The notes under the pieces: model-generated
What the model was told of the DNA's origin: nothing
Seen by the model: only the letters and a program-made list of their open reading frames with translations
Database searches by the model: none
Source of the DNA: Bog-473 sp963755375
GTDB lineage: Bacteria; Actinomycetota; Acidimicrobiia; Acidimicrobiales; RAAP-2
DNA length: 64,000 nt
NCBI GenBank assembly: GCA_963755375.1
Contig: CAVWKG010000016.1
Location: 186,001 to 250,000 of the forward strand
Reading direction: 5' to 3'
Translations under genes and position numbers: made by a program
Part shown: one piece after another, positions 51,769 to 60,577 of the stretch
How the letters are laid out: the number at the start of each line of letters is the position of its first letter
Numbering within the stretch: position 1 is the first letter of the stretch

Positions 51769-52854
51769 CTAGAGCACGACGACCGAGCGCAGGACTTCGC
51801 CGCGCTGCATGCGCGCGAAGGCGGCCTCGACCTGGTCGATGCCGATCGTCTCGCTGACGAAGCGGTCGAGGTCGAGCCGTCCGCCGAGATACAGGTCGAC
51901 CAGCATCGGGAAGTCACGCGAGGGGAGGCAGTCGCCGTACCAGCTTGGCTTCAGCGCGCCGCCTCGCCCGAAGAACTCGATCATGGGCAGGTCGATGCGC
52001 ATGTCGGGCGTCGGGACACCCACCTGCACCAGCGTCCCCGCCAGGTCCCGCGCCATGAAGGCCTGCTCCATGACATCGGGATTGCCCACGGCCTCGATAC
52101 ACACGTCGGCGCCGTTTCCGCCCGTCAGCTCCTTGATCGCCTCCACCGGGTCGGTTGTGCTCGCATCGACGGTGTGCGTCGCACCGAAGGAGGTGGCGAG
52201 GGCGAGCTTTCCGGGGTCCTTGTCGACCGCGATGATCACGGCCGCCCCGGTGAGCATCGATCCGGCCACGGCGGCACACCCGACGCCGCCGCAGCCGAAG
52301 ACGGCCACGGAGTCGCCCAGGCCGACCTCCCCCGTGTAGATGGCCGCGCCGATCCCCGCCATGACGCCGCACCCGAGCAGGCCGACGGCCTCGGGGCGGG
52401 CGGCCGGGTTGACCTTGGTGCACTGGCCGGCGGCCACGAGCGTCCGTTCGGCGAAGGCGCCGATCCCGAGGGCGGCGGTCAGAGCGGTGCCGTCGGCCAG
52501 CGTCATCTTCTGCGTGGCGTTGTGGGTCGCGAAGCAGTACCAGGGCCGGCCGCGGCGACAGGCCCGGCATTCCCCGCAGACCGCCCGCCAGTTCAGGACG
52601 ACAAAGTCGCCGGGCGCCAGGTCCGTCACGCCGGCCCCGACCGACTCGACGGTGCCGGCGGCTTCGTGGCCGAGCAGGAAGGGGAAGTCGTCGTTGATGC
52701 CGCCCTCGCGGTAGTGCAGGTCGGTGTGGCACACCCCGCACGCCTTGACCGCGACGACCGCCTCTCCCGGCCCGGGGTCGGGCACCAGGATCGTCTCGAG
52801 CGTGACCGGTGCGCCTTTCTCCTTGGCGACCACTCCGCGCGTCTCGGTACCCAT
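51769..52854 (-). CDS. mscR: S-(hydroxymethyl)mycothiol dehydrogenase
   Basis: This 361-residue zinc-dependent alcohol dehydrogenase oxidises S-(hydroxymethyl)mycothiol (formaldehyde detoxification) and can reduce S-nitrosomycothiol. CGVCHTDLHYREGG carries the catalytic zinc ligand, GHEAAG follows, and CGECRACRRGRPWYC holds the four structural-zinc Cys. THNATQKMTLADGTAL and GALKPSWYGDCLPSRDFP are hallmarks of this subfamily. GGAGGAG before the ATG at 52854 decides the start. It implies that the organism makes mycothiol. Confidence 0.92.
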   Translation of the reverse strand: MGTETRGVVAKEKGAPVTLETILVPDPGPGEAVVAVKACGVCHTDLHYREGGINDDFPFLLGHEAAGTVESVGAGVTDLAPGDFVVLNWRAVCGECRACRRGRPWYCFATHNATQKMTLADGTALTAALGIGAFAERTLVAAGQCTKVNPAARPEAVGLLGCGVMAGIGAAIYTGEVGLGDSVAVFGCGGVGCAAVAGSMLTGAAVIIAVDKDPGKLALATSFGATHTVDASTTDPVEAIKELTGGNGADVCIEAVGNPDVMEQAFMARDLAGTLVQVGVPTPDMRIDLPMIEFFGRGGALKPSWYGDCLPSRDFPMLVDLYLGGRLDLDRFVSETIGIDQVEAAFARMQRGEVLRSVVVL

Positions 52855-52975
52855 GCGTGCTCCTCCTCGTGGCCGGGCCCCCATGATGCCCGATCTGCCT
52901 GTGGCGCTCCCCAGTCCAGTGCCGCCGCTGTCCCGTGCCGCCGCGGTCCCGTCCCGTCGGCTGGGGCGTCGGCGG

Positions 52976-53476
52976 TCAGCCCGGGGCCACGAAGACGCTC
53001 CGGGCCTCAGCGGAGCTCCCGCGTGCCGCCCGCCCGAGCAGGAAACGGATAGTCAGGTGGTGCACCTTTGAGGCCACGACCCAGAGTGGCCGGGCAAGTC
53101 GGCTCTCGTAACGCACCACCGTCACCCACACCACGACCGCGTCGTCCGCCGCGACGATGTTCTCCGCACTGAGCAGCCGCGAGTCGGCGGCGAGGGTCAC
53201 GGTGTCAGGTTCCGGGGCGGATGCCGTGACGGACCAGCCCAGGACGTGGTCGGCTGCCTCGGGCCGCAGGCGCAGACCCAACACGAATCTCCAGCCGAAG
53301 AGGATGCACGACCGCAGCAGCGCCGGGGCACCTTCGAACACCGCTCGGGTCCATTGTTCGGCCGAACGCGGCTTTGCGCCCGAGCCGGAGAAGGTGAGCG
53401 CGAACGCGGACGCGTAGTCGAGCGACTCCGCGGCCGCGATTGTCGGCGGCACGTCGATGCGCTGCACCTGGGCCAT
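52976..53476 (-). CDS. Conserved protein, DUF2867/SRPBCC-like
   Basis: This protein of about 166 residues has a family look: DYASAFALTF, AEQWTRAVFEGAPALLRSCI, VLGWSVTASAPEPDTVTL and LWVVASKVHHLTIRFLLG. It resembles the actinobacterial lipid-binding DUF2867/SRPBCC-type proteins. A longer in-frame start would cross the promoter of the divergent gene. The function is unknown. Confidence 0.65.
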   Translation of the reverse strand: MAQVQRIDVPPTIAAAESLDYASAFALTFSGSGAKPRSAEQWTRAVFEGAPALLRSCILFGWRFVLGLRLRPEAADHVLGWSVTASAPEPDTVTLAADSRLLSAENIVAADDAVVVWVTVVRYESRLARPLWVVASKVHHLTIRFLLGRAARGSSAEARSVFVAPG

Positions 53477-53553
53477 CACCGCGGACGATTCTATGGACCG
53501 AAACGGCGGGCCCTCCCGTTCGGATCGCCGCCGCCGCCCTATCGTGACCGCCA

Positions 53554-54456
53554 ATGGCGGTGGCCAACGTGGAGGTTCCGGAGGGGTGGCAGCGTCTGGG
53601 CAGTCGTGGCTTCGGTCCCTTCGTGACCAGGGAGGTATTCCGGCGTCCCGACGGCACCCGCTTCCTGTGGGATTCCCGCTGGCACCGCAAGCACGCAGGC
53701 CGCGTCCCCGGTGGGTCGACCTGGTGGGCGCCGTTCGCAATGGCCTGGTGGATGGGAGTGCTGTTCGCGATCGGCTCCATCTGCTTCGCACTGGGCTCGT
53801 TCCCGCCTTATGCCACCGCCGTCGGCGCCACTCCGGACAACATCACCTACTTCGTCGGATCCATCTTCTTCACGACGGCCTCCTTCTTGCAGTACGTGGA
53901 GGTCGCCTCCACCCCGGCAACCGTCGTCGAACCGCACCGGAAGGGCCTCGGCTCGTTGCTGCGGATCCGGCACCGCCGCATCGACTGGTGGGCGGCGGGC
54001 ATCCAGCTGATCGGCACCGTGTGGTTCAACCGGACCACGCTGAGCGCGCTGCTCGTCGGATTGGGCGCATCGTCGAGCCACCATCCGGTGTGGCGCCCCG
54101 ACGCGTTGGGCTCCATCTGCTTCCTCGTCTCGAGCTGGCTGGCCTGGGTCGAGGAGTGCCACGGGCCCTTCGCGTGGCGGCCGTCCGGCATCTCGTGGTG
54201 GATCACCGCGCTGAACCTGGCGGGTTCCATCGCCTTCGGCGTCTCGGCGATCGCCTCCTACATCACCTCGAGCGGCCAGCTGCTGAGCCTGGCCCTGACG
54301 AACCTGGGCACGTTCGTCGGCGCCGTCTGCTTCCTGATCGGGGCCGTGCTGCTGCTGCCCGAGCGCACCCTGGAGGGCCCGGCCGCGGAGGCCGAGCCCG
54401 GCCCCGGGTCTGCTCCCGGCCCGGGGCCGGCCCACCCGGTCAACACCGTCTCCTGA
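53554..54456 (+). CDS. YrhK-domain multi-pass membrane protein
   Basis: This 300-residue membrane protein has an N-terminal soluble part (about 1-70) and eight or so hydrophobic segments arranged as repeated YrhK-like units (FAIGSICFALGSFPPY, NITYFVGSIFFTTASFLQYV, GSICFLVSSWLAWVEE). It ends in a Pro/Gly tail. YrhK proteins are of unknown function. The stop codon lies inside the first copy of a 17-bp tandem repeat. Confidence 0.75.
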   Translation: MAVANVEVPEGWQRLGSRGFGPFVTREVFRRPDGTRFLWDSRWHRKHAGRVPGGSTWWAPFAMAWWMGVLFAIGSICFALGSFPPYATAVGATPDNITYFVGSIFFTTASFLQYVEVASTPATVVEPHRKGLGSLLRIRHRRIDWWAAGIQLIGTVWFNRTTLSALLVGLGASSSHHPVWRPDALGSICFLVSSWLAWVEECHGPFAWRPSGISWWITALNLAGSIAFGVSAIASYITSSGQLLSLALTNLGTFVGAVCFLIGAVLLLPERTLEGPAAEAEPGPGSAPGPGPAHPVNTVS

Positions 54457-54519
54457 TCAAGACCGTCTCCTGATCAAGACCGTCTCCTGATCAAGACCGT
54501 CTCCTGATCAAGACCGTCT
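54445..54519. repeat. Four tandem 17-bp repeats between convergent genes
   Basis: ACCGTCTCCTGATCAAG is repeated exactly four times (54445-54512), followed by a partial fifth copy. The first copy contains the stop codon of the YrhK gene, and the array ends at the stop of the convergent LLM gene. Each unit holds a TGATCA palindrome and an in-register TGA. Confidence 0.85.
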
Positions 54520-54521
54520 CT

Positions 54522-55448
54522 TCACTCGCCGCGGTCCGCGTCGCGCAGCCGCGAGATGACGGGAGCGAACGCCGCCACGTCGCGGACGCTGAAGTAGCTG
54601 AAGCCCCAGCGCTCCCTGCATGCGAGAAGGTGCTCGGCGATCTCGGCGTGGGTTCCCAGACAGAGGAACGGCGTGGACAGCGCGTCGGCCACGTCGATCC
54701 CGATACGCCCGGCGATCGCGGTGGCGGCGACGCGTCGGTCGTCGGTCACCACGACAGCCTGCACGAGCGCATGGAGCTCGATCGCGCCCCAGCGGGCAGC
54801 CGCTGCGGCGCGCATCGACGCGATGGTGTCGTCGAGCCGGGCGGCCTCCCAGCGGACATGGTGGTGGTGCCCGTCCTCCATCGTCCGGCCGAGCATGGTG
54901 GGGGCGACGATGTCGGCATAGTGGACCGCATGGGCCAGGGCCGCCCGGCCGTTGACGCCGACGAGTAGAGGCACGTGCTCCTGAAGAGGCGTCAGTGTCG
55001 TCGCTTCATGAACGCGGTAGTGGGTCCCGCTGTGGGACACCGAACGGCCGTCGAGGAGCGAGCGGACGATCTCCGTCGACTCGCCGAGACGCTCCTTGCG
55101 CACCGCCGGCGGGTCGAACACCTGTCCAATGGCGGCGTACTCCGTGAAGCTGTGGCCGGCTCCGAGGCCAACCTCCAGCCGCCCGTTCGACAGGTGGTCG
55201 AGGGTCGCGAGCTCCTGGGCGAGCGGGACCGGGTGACGCAGGTCGTTGTTGAGGACCAGGGTGCCGAGGCGGATCCGCTCAGTGCGCAGCGCGGCAGCGG
55301 CGAGGGAGACGAGCGGTGAAGGCTCCGCCCCGATGTGGTCCCCGACTTGGAAGACGTCGAAACCGGCGCCCTCGGCCGCCTGGGCACTGCGGACGGTCTC
55401 GGACACGTCGCTCGACGTGGCCTGGAAGCCGAAGCGGAAGGGCCGCAC
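54522..55448 (-). CDS. F420-dependent LLM-class oxidoreductase (TIGR03621 type)
   Basis: This 308-residue TIM-barrel flavin/F420 enzyme has FRFGFQATSSDVSETVRSAQ, AEGAGFDVFQVGDHIGAEPS, LGTLVLNNDLRHPVPLAQE, HLSNGRLEVGLGAG and the ending LLACRERWGFSYFSV. These features match the TIGR03621 subgroup of luciferase-like monooxygenases, which in actinobacteria mainly use F420. The substrate is unknown. The start is close to the divergent STAS-like gene. Confidence 0.88.
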   Translation of the reverse strand: MRPFRFGFQATSSDVSETVRSAQAAEGAGFDVFQVGDHIGAEPSPLVSLAAAALRTERIRLGTLVLNNDLRHPVPLAQELATLDHLSNGRLEVGLGAGHSFTEYAAIGQVFDPPAVRKERLGESTEIVRSLLDGRSVSHSGTHYRVHEATTLTPLQEHVPLLVGVNGRAALAHAVHYADIVAPTMLGRTMEDGHHHHVRWEAARLDDTIASMRAAAAARWGAIELHALVQAVVVTDDRRVAATAIAGRIGIDVADALSTPFLCLGTHAEIAEHLLACRERWGFSYFSVRDVAAFAPVISRLRDADRGE

Positions 55449-55555
55449 CGAGTCGACGATACCGAGTGCCGGCGCGGCCGCTTGCGCCTCCTGGCCCCGG
55501 GCTCCAGAGTGGTGCGTGGCCCGGCGCGGTTGTCCCGGGCAGCAGACGAGGTGTC

Positions 55556-55930
55556 ATGCTCAGGAAGATCGAGAGCCCCGACACGGTGTTGGCCGTCGAG
55601 GTGGTCGGCAGGCTGGAGGGGGACGACTACAAGACCGTCATCGTGCCGGCGCTCCGCGAGATGCTCGAGGCCCACGGCGAGATGCGCTGCGTCTTTGTGT
55701 TCGGCGATGAGTACACCGGACTGACGGTGGGAGGGACCGTCGAGGACTCGAAGCTCTACTTCGACGAGCTCGTCCACCGAGACCTCTCCAAGTGGAAGCG
55801 GTGTGCCGTCGTGACCACTCACGACTGGTTGCGCCACGCCATCTCCGCATTCCGCTTCATGATCCCGGGCGAGGTCGAGTGCTTCGAGCCCTCGCAGGTG
55901 CGGGCGGCCGTCGAGTGGGCTGCGGCATGA
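55556..55930 (+). CDS. SpoIIAA-like/STAS-type protein
   Basis: This 124-residue protein of the SpoIIAA-like (PF11964) group has VVGRLEGDDYKTVIVPALRE, LYFDELVHRDLSKWKRCAVV and HDWLRHAISAFRFMIPGEVE, which match the STAS/SEC14-related fold. Members often act in stress or lipid-linked signalling. The ATG at 55556 has GAGG upstream. It does not include a kinase or phosphatase partner here. Confidence 0.78.
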   Translation: MLRKIESPDTVLAVEVVGRLEGDDYKTVIVPALREMLEAHGEMRCVFVFGDEYTGLTVGGTVEDSKLYFDELVHRDLSKWKRCAVVTTHDWLRHAISAFRFMIPGEVECFEPSQVRAAVEWAAA

Positions 55931-55964
55931 CGACACAGCGCTCTGTCGTGGCTCCAGCCGCGTG

Positions 55965-56627
55965 CTACGGCGCGGAAGCCTCCATCCGGTAGCGCTCGAG
56001 CCGTTCCACGAGCTCCGCTGGTCGGGCCAGAGCCGGCAGATGCCCGCCGTCCATCTCGTCCGGTGCGGAGCCCAGCCGTTCCCGGACCACCCGCCGAAGG
56101 AACGGGGCGGGGAAGAAGCGGTCGTCACGGCAGAGGAGGAACCTGGTGGGGACGTCGGGCCACGCGTCCAACGGCCACGGCTCCTCGAACGGCGTGTCGG
56201 ACTGCTGGCGAATGCGTGTCGCCAGTTCCGCCGCGAGCTGCGGGGGGAGGTCGTGGGCGAAGATCTCCTCCGGGTCGAAAGGATCCGGAAAGACGAAGCC
56301 GGTGTTCGACCACCACTCGCCGGGCGATTCGCCCGCTCGGGGCACCATCGCCGCCACGAGGACGATGAGGGACACATCGAGCCGGCTGCAGACCAGCGGC
56401 GCGGTGAATCCGCCCAGCGACTGGGCGACGACGATCACCTCCCGTCCGACGTCGGCGGCGGCGGCATCGACCACGCAGTCCGCGTAGTCCGACAGGGAGG
56501 CGCGGTCGTCGTCGCAGGGCAGGTCGACCGCGCTGACTTCGTGACCCCGCGCCACGAGCTGCGGCCCGACGAGGTGCCAGTACCACGAGTCACCACCCGC
56601 ACCGTGAATGAGCACGTAGGTCGCCAC
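55965..56627 (-). CDS. Alpha/beta hydrolase
   Basis: This 220-residue hydrolase resembles plant-type methylesterases: YVLIHGAGGDSWYW at the N-terminus, nucleophile VAQSLGGF (about residue 67), and DEMDGGHLPALARP with the catalytic His. The nucleophile elbow is QSLGG. AGGAGA before the GTG at 56627 supports this start over an upstream ATG. The substrate is unknown. Confidence 0.83.
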   Translation of the reverse strand: MATYVLIHGAGGDSWYWHLVGPQLVARGHEVSAVDLPCDDDRASLSDYADCVVDAAAADVGREVIVVAQSLGGFTAPLVCSRLDVSLIVLVAAMVPRAGESPGEWWSNTGFVFPDPFDPEEIFAHDLPPQLAAELATRIRQQSDTPFEEPWPLDAWPDVPTRFLLCRDDRFFPAPFLRRVVRERLGSAPDEMDGGHLPALARPAELVERLERYRMEASAP

Positions 56628-56910
56628 CGGCGGTTCTCCTCGTCCGTCCAGGTGCCCCACACGCTACCGGGATGCCCGGGGGCCACGGCCGACCCCGCTC
56701 GAGTTGCGTCGTGTCACTGTTGCGTTCTATGCAGCCCGATCGAGAACTGCAGTCGAGGGTCAGGGAGCGAGCAGTGTGAAGGTCCCGCCGAAGGCGGCGC
56801 GGAGCCGGCGCGAGAAGGGTGTCACCGCCACGGCGGTTCACCGCGGCACCACCACGACCACGACCGCCGCCGCCACCCCGCAGCGCCGCGGCGACGGCAC
56901 ACCGGACCCG

Positions 56911-57132
56911 CTAGGGCCGTGGAGCCCGCCGCCGCCCTCGATACGTGCTGAGGCAGAGGAACGCGGCCGCCACCAGCGGCAGGAGGATCGCCCCGACCAG
57001 GCGCGGGCCCGCCAGCAGGAAGGCCAGACCGACGAGGGCTCCGGTGGCCACCGCAACCTCGGGCGTGTCGCCGACCAGGAAGTCCCACCAGAAGTGGCCG
57101 AAGGCCCGGAGCGCCCGGGTGACCGCCGTCAC
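56911..57132 (-). CDS. Small two-helix membrane protein
   Basis: This 73-residue protein has two hydrophobic segments (VAVATGALVGLAFLLAG and LVGAILLPLVAAAFLCLST) and a basic C-terminal end. Its start overlaps the stop of the COG4280-type gene (ATGA), so it is probably a subunit or partner of that protein. No family is recognised. Confidence 0.65.
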   Translation of the reverse strand: MTAVTRALRAFGHFWWDFLVGDTPEVAVATGALVGLAFLLAGPRLVGAILLPLVAAAFLCLSTYRGRRRAPRP

Positions 57133-57968
57133 TGGGCTGCCTTCACCGGGCCGGGGTCACCGGCCGCGGTCACGGGGCCGCCGTCACCGGCCGCCTTCTC
57201 GATGACCCGGCCCGGCAGTTGCGTTCGCATGAAGGCCGTGAAGCCGATGTACACCAAGGCGAAGAACCCGACCAGCACGGGGATGGCCAGGTCGTCACCC
57301 GGCCAGTGCACACCCGCCCCCTCGCCGACCCAGAAGACGCCGAAGCTGGTCAGCATGACGCCGACCAGCGTCTTGATGGTGTTCTCGGGGACCTCGCTCA
57401 GCTGGCGCGCCACCACGAGGCCGACGATGCCCACGAGGACCGCCGCCGCCGCCGCCGCCAGCGCGGCGAGGCCGAGCCGGTGCTGGGCGGCGCCGAGGCT
57501 GATCACGATCAGCACGACCTCGGTGCCCTCGAGGAAGACACCCTTGAAGGCCACCGCGAAGCCGACACCGTCGCGCCCCTTCGCTCCCACTGCCCGCGAC
57601 GGCGGGGCCGCCTGTTCCTCCGAGGCGAGCTCGGACACCGTGTCGGCGAAGATCTTGTCCTCGTCGTGTGGGTCCTTGTGGCCGCTCGCGCGCAGGATGG
57701 CCTTGCGCAACCAGGACAGGCCAAGCACGAGGAGCAGCGCCCCCACGACCACCCGGAGCGCGTCGATCGGGATGTAGCGGATCAGCGGGACGCCCACCAC
57801 CAGCACGAGGACCCCGAGAACGAGGATTGCCGCCGCGGCGCCCTCCAGGGCCGAACGCCAGCCCCGGCTCACGCCCGAGGCCACCACGATGGTCAGGGCC
57901 TCGACCATCTCCACCAGGCTGGCGGCGAACACGGCGATGACCAGGACGAGCGTCGAAGAAGTGTGCAT
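57129..57968 (-). CDS. COG4280-type membrane protein, related to metal/FTR1-like permeases
   Basis: This 279-residue protein has seven or so hydrophobic segments with two repeated acidic motifs: AASLVEMVEALTIVVASGVS near the N-terminus and GVFLEGTEVVLIVISLGA in the middle. The EMVEA and EGTEV motifs recall the REGLE motif of FTR1-type iron permeases. The function is unproven but cation transport fits. It is coupled to a 73-residue membrane protein downstream. Confidence 0.75.
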   Translation of the reverse strand: MHTSSTLVLVIAVFAASLVEMVEALTIVVASGVSRGWRSALEGAAAAILVLGVLVLVVGVPLIRYIPIDALRVVVGALLLVLGLSWLRKAILRASGHKDPHDEDKIFADTVSELASEEQAAPPSRAVGAKGRDGVGFAVAFKGVFLEGTEVVLIVISLGAAQHRLGLAALAAAAAAVLVGIVGLVVARQLSEVPENTIKTLVGVMLTSFGVFWVGEGAGVHWPGDDLAIPVLVGFFALVYIGFTAFMRTQLPGRVIEKAAGDGGPVTAAGDPGPVKAAQ

Positions 57969-58074
57969 CCCGCCCGCAGAAACTACCCGCGGCCCGACCT
58001 GCGCCCTGCCCGAGAAGGTCGGCTGTAGTGTGCGGGTCACTGACCAGGACGTCCGTGTCGGGTGCCCTGTGTCC

Positions 58075-58114
58075 AGTGTCAGGGTCCAATGTCGCGGTCA
58101 AGTGTCAGGGTCCA
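58075..58114 (+). repeat. Direct 14-bp repeats upstream of amidohydrolase
   Basis: AGTGTCAGGGTCCA occurs at 58075 and again at 58101, spaced by 26 bases, just ahead of the ribosome site of the 58127 gene. The arrangement could be a regulator binding site for this gene or the divergent membrane-protein operon. Confidence 0.5.
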
Positions 58115-58126
58115 GGGAGGCGTCGC

Positions 58127-59485
58127 ATGGGTGAGGGACCGGCCACAGTGGGGCAGGGCCGCAACTACGTCGTGGTGTCGGCCGACACGCACGCCTCACC
58201 GGACAGCCTGGAGCACTTCTTGTCCTACGTGGACCCGGCGCACCGCGAGGCGGTGGCCGGCTTCGGCGACATGTCGAATCTCGCCATCTCCATGTTCGGC
58301 GGCTTCGATCCGGGCGAGGTCCATGAGACCGATCCGGTGCGCGCCACGGCGGCCCGGCGCCTGGCCGGCATGGGCGTCGACATCGCCGCCGCCGAGGGCT
58401 GGCTGGCGCACTACGGCACCGACTGGGTCGTGCCGGGCGACGGGGACGGGCGCCGGCTGGCCGTGCTCGAGGAGCAGGGGATCCACGCTGAGGTCACCCT
58501 GCCCGGGCCCATCCTGGCCGGCGGCCTCTCGCCTGCGATGTACCTGGGCGCGGCGACCGACAAGGGGCTCGATGTCGTGTGGCCCGCGCTGCACGGCTAC
58601 GTGCGGTGGCTGGCCGAGTTCTGCGCGGCGGCCCCGGGACGCCGCGCCGGCTGCATGCCGATCGACTTCCACGACATGGACCGCGCCGTCGAGGAGGTGG
58701 CGTGGGCGCGCACCAACGGCATCTTCGGCGGCGTGATGCTCCCCGCCATGTCGGTCACCTCCAGGCTGCCCGGCTACGCCGACGACTACTACGAGCCCTT
58801 CTGGAGCGCGTGCGAGGAACACGGCATGGTCGTGAACCTGCACACCGGCGCGTCGGGCTCGGCTACCGACACAAAGTTCCTCTACGACGCCGAGCACGGA
58901 GGCATGCTGGGCCTCTACGAGGTCTTCGTCTTCACCCGCCGGCCGTTGTGGTTCATGATCTTCGGGGGAGTGTTCGACCGCCACCCCGATCTCAAGGTCG
59001 TCGTGACCGAGAACGGCGTGCAGTGGCTGCCCTCCCTCATCCGGGACATGGAGTCGTTCTTCGACACCCACGGCGGCGCCCCCGTCCGCTCCTACCTCGA
59101 GATGCGGCCCCGGGACTACTTCGAGAAGCACGTCTGGCTGGGCGGCTCGCTCATGAAGCGCTACGAGGCCGAGATGCGCCACGAGATCGGCATCGACAAG
59201 CTCATGTGGGGCGCGGACTACCCCCACCTGGAGGGCGCCGCTCCCGTCCACCGCGAGACAATGCGCTACATCTTCGGCGGCATGCCCGAGGACGACCTTC
59301 GCCGCATGCTCGGCGCCAACGCCGTCGACCTCTGGGACTTCGACGTCGACCTGCTCCAATCCGTGGCCGATCGCGTCGGACCCACCGTCGCCGACCTGGC
59401 CGAACCGCTGGCGCTGGCCGACATCGAGGACACCTTCAGCTGGAGCCTGGCCCGACCGGTACCCCTGGTGGCCGGAGCGACCTAA
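58127..59485 (+). CDS. Amidohydrolase-2 family protein
   Basis: This 452-residue PF04909 protein has VVSADTHASPDSLEHF at the N-terminus (single His), MVVNLHTGASGSA in the barrel, and MWGADYPHLEGAAP at the C-terminus. AGGGAGG precedes the ATG at 58127. It belongs to the same subgroup as the paralogues at 18834 and 20051 but stands 15 kb from the island, with no catabolic neighbour. Confidence 0.88.
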   Translation: MGEGPATVGQGRNYVVVSADTHASPDSLEHFLSYVDPAHREAVAGFGDMSNLAISMFGGFDPGEVHETDPVRATAARRLAGMGVDIAAAEGWLAHYGTDWVVPGDGDGRRLAVLEEQGIHAEVTLPGPILAGGLSPAMYLGAATDKGLDVVWPALHGYVRWLAEFCAAAPGRRAGCMPIDFHDMDRAVEEVAWARTNGIFGGVMLPAMSVTSRLPGYADDYYEPFWSACEEHGMVVNLHTGASGSATDTKFLYDAEHGGMLGLYEVFVFTRRPLWFMIFGGVFDRHPDLKVVVTENGVQWLPSLIRDMESFFDTHGGAPVRSYLEMRPRDYFEKHVWLGGSLMKRYEAEMRHEIGIDKLMWGADYPHLEGAAPVHRETMRYIFGGMPEDDLRRMLGANAVDLWDFDVDLLQSVADRVGPTVADLAEPLALADIEDTFSWSLARPVPLVAGAT

Positions 59486-60479
59486 AGCGCCTCGCCTCGG
59501 CTCTTCCATTCCTTCTCTCTGTCGCTTTGTCCACTCCTCTGTCGGGACCTTCGCTCTTTTCTTTCCCCCAAAGGCCAGAGCTCGCCCTGGAGAACGGTCG
59601 CCCTGATTCGCCGGTTGTCACTGGTGATTCTCCGAATCTTCCTCGCTGATCTGTGACACCCTCGTGCTTCCATCGAGACATGGAGTTGGACGACTTCGCC
59701 GAGGCGCTCGAGGCACTCGTCGCGTCGGATGCGGCCAACTACGGCGACTGCGCCTCCATCGAGGAGCTGCACCGGCAGCTGGCGCGTTTCGAGTCCTTCG
59801 TCACCGAGGCGACGGCCGCCTTCGAGGTGGGGGAGGAGTGGGCGGCCGACGGGGCCAAGACGGCCTCGGCGTGGATCGCCACCAAGTGCCGTCTGCCGCG
59901 CAGTGCCGCCCGGCGCCGGGTGCGCCTCGGGAGGGAACTGCGCCACCTGCCCGCGTGCGCCCAGGCCTGGCGCGACGGTGCCATTGGCCTCGACCAGGCC
60001 CGGGCCATCGCCTCGGCGAGAAAGCACCGGACCGAGTCCTCCATGGCCAGGGACGAGGGGTTGTTGGTCTCCCAGGCCTCCGACATGGGCTTCGAGGACT
60101 TCTCCCGGGCCCTGAGCTACTGGGAGCAGCTGGCCGACCCCGACGGGGCCGAGAGCGCCGACGAGGAGCGCAAGGCGTCGCGCAACGTGTTCTTAGAGTC
60201 GAGCTTCACCGGGATGTGGCTGGGGCAGATGACCCTCGACCCGGTCTCGGGCTCCATCGTGGCGGGCGAGCTCAACCGCCTCGAGCACGACCTCTTCGAG
60301 ACCGACTGCGCCGAGGCCAAGGAGCGACTGGGCCGCACGGCTCGGATCGACGAGCTGGCCCGCACCTCGGCCCAGCGCCGGGCCGACGCCCTCGTCGAGA
60401 TGGCGACCCGGAGCCGCAGCGCCCCCGCCGACGGCATCCGCCCCGCCCCGCTGTTCAGTGTCTTGGTCGGCTATGAAAC

Positions 60480-60495
60480 GGCGGATTCAAGGGGT
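60480..60495 (+). repeat. IS30 left inverted repeat
   Basis: GGCGGATTCAAGGGGT, perfect complement of the right end. The stop codon of the damaged transposase tail (60487-60489) lies in it. Confidence 0.9.
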
Positions 60496-60577
60496 GAGCG
60501 CAAGAAGCTCAGTGAGCTTTTCCGATGGTTTCATATATCCGAGGGTCTTCGCGGATGGACGGCCACATGAGGCTTCT

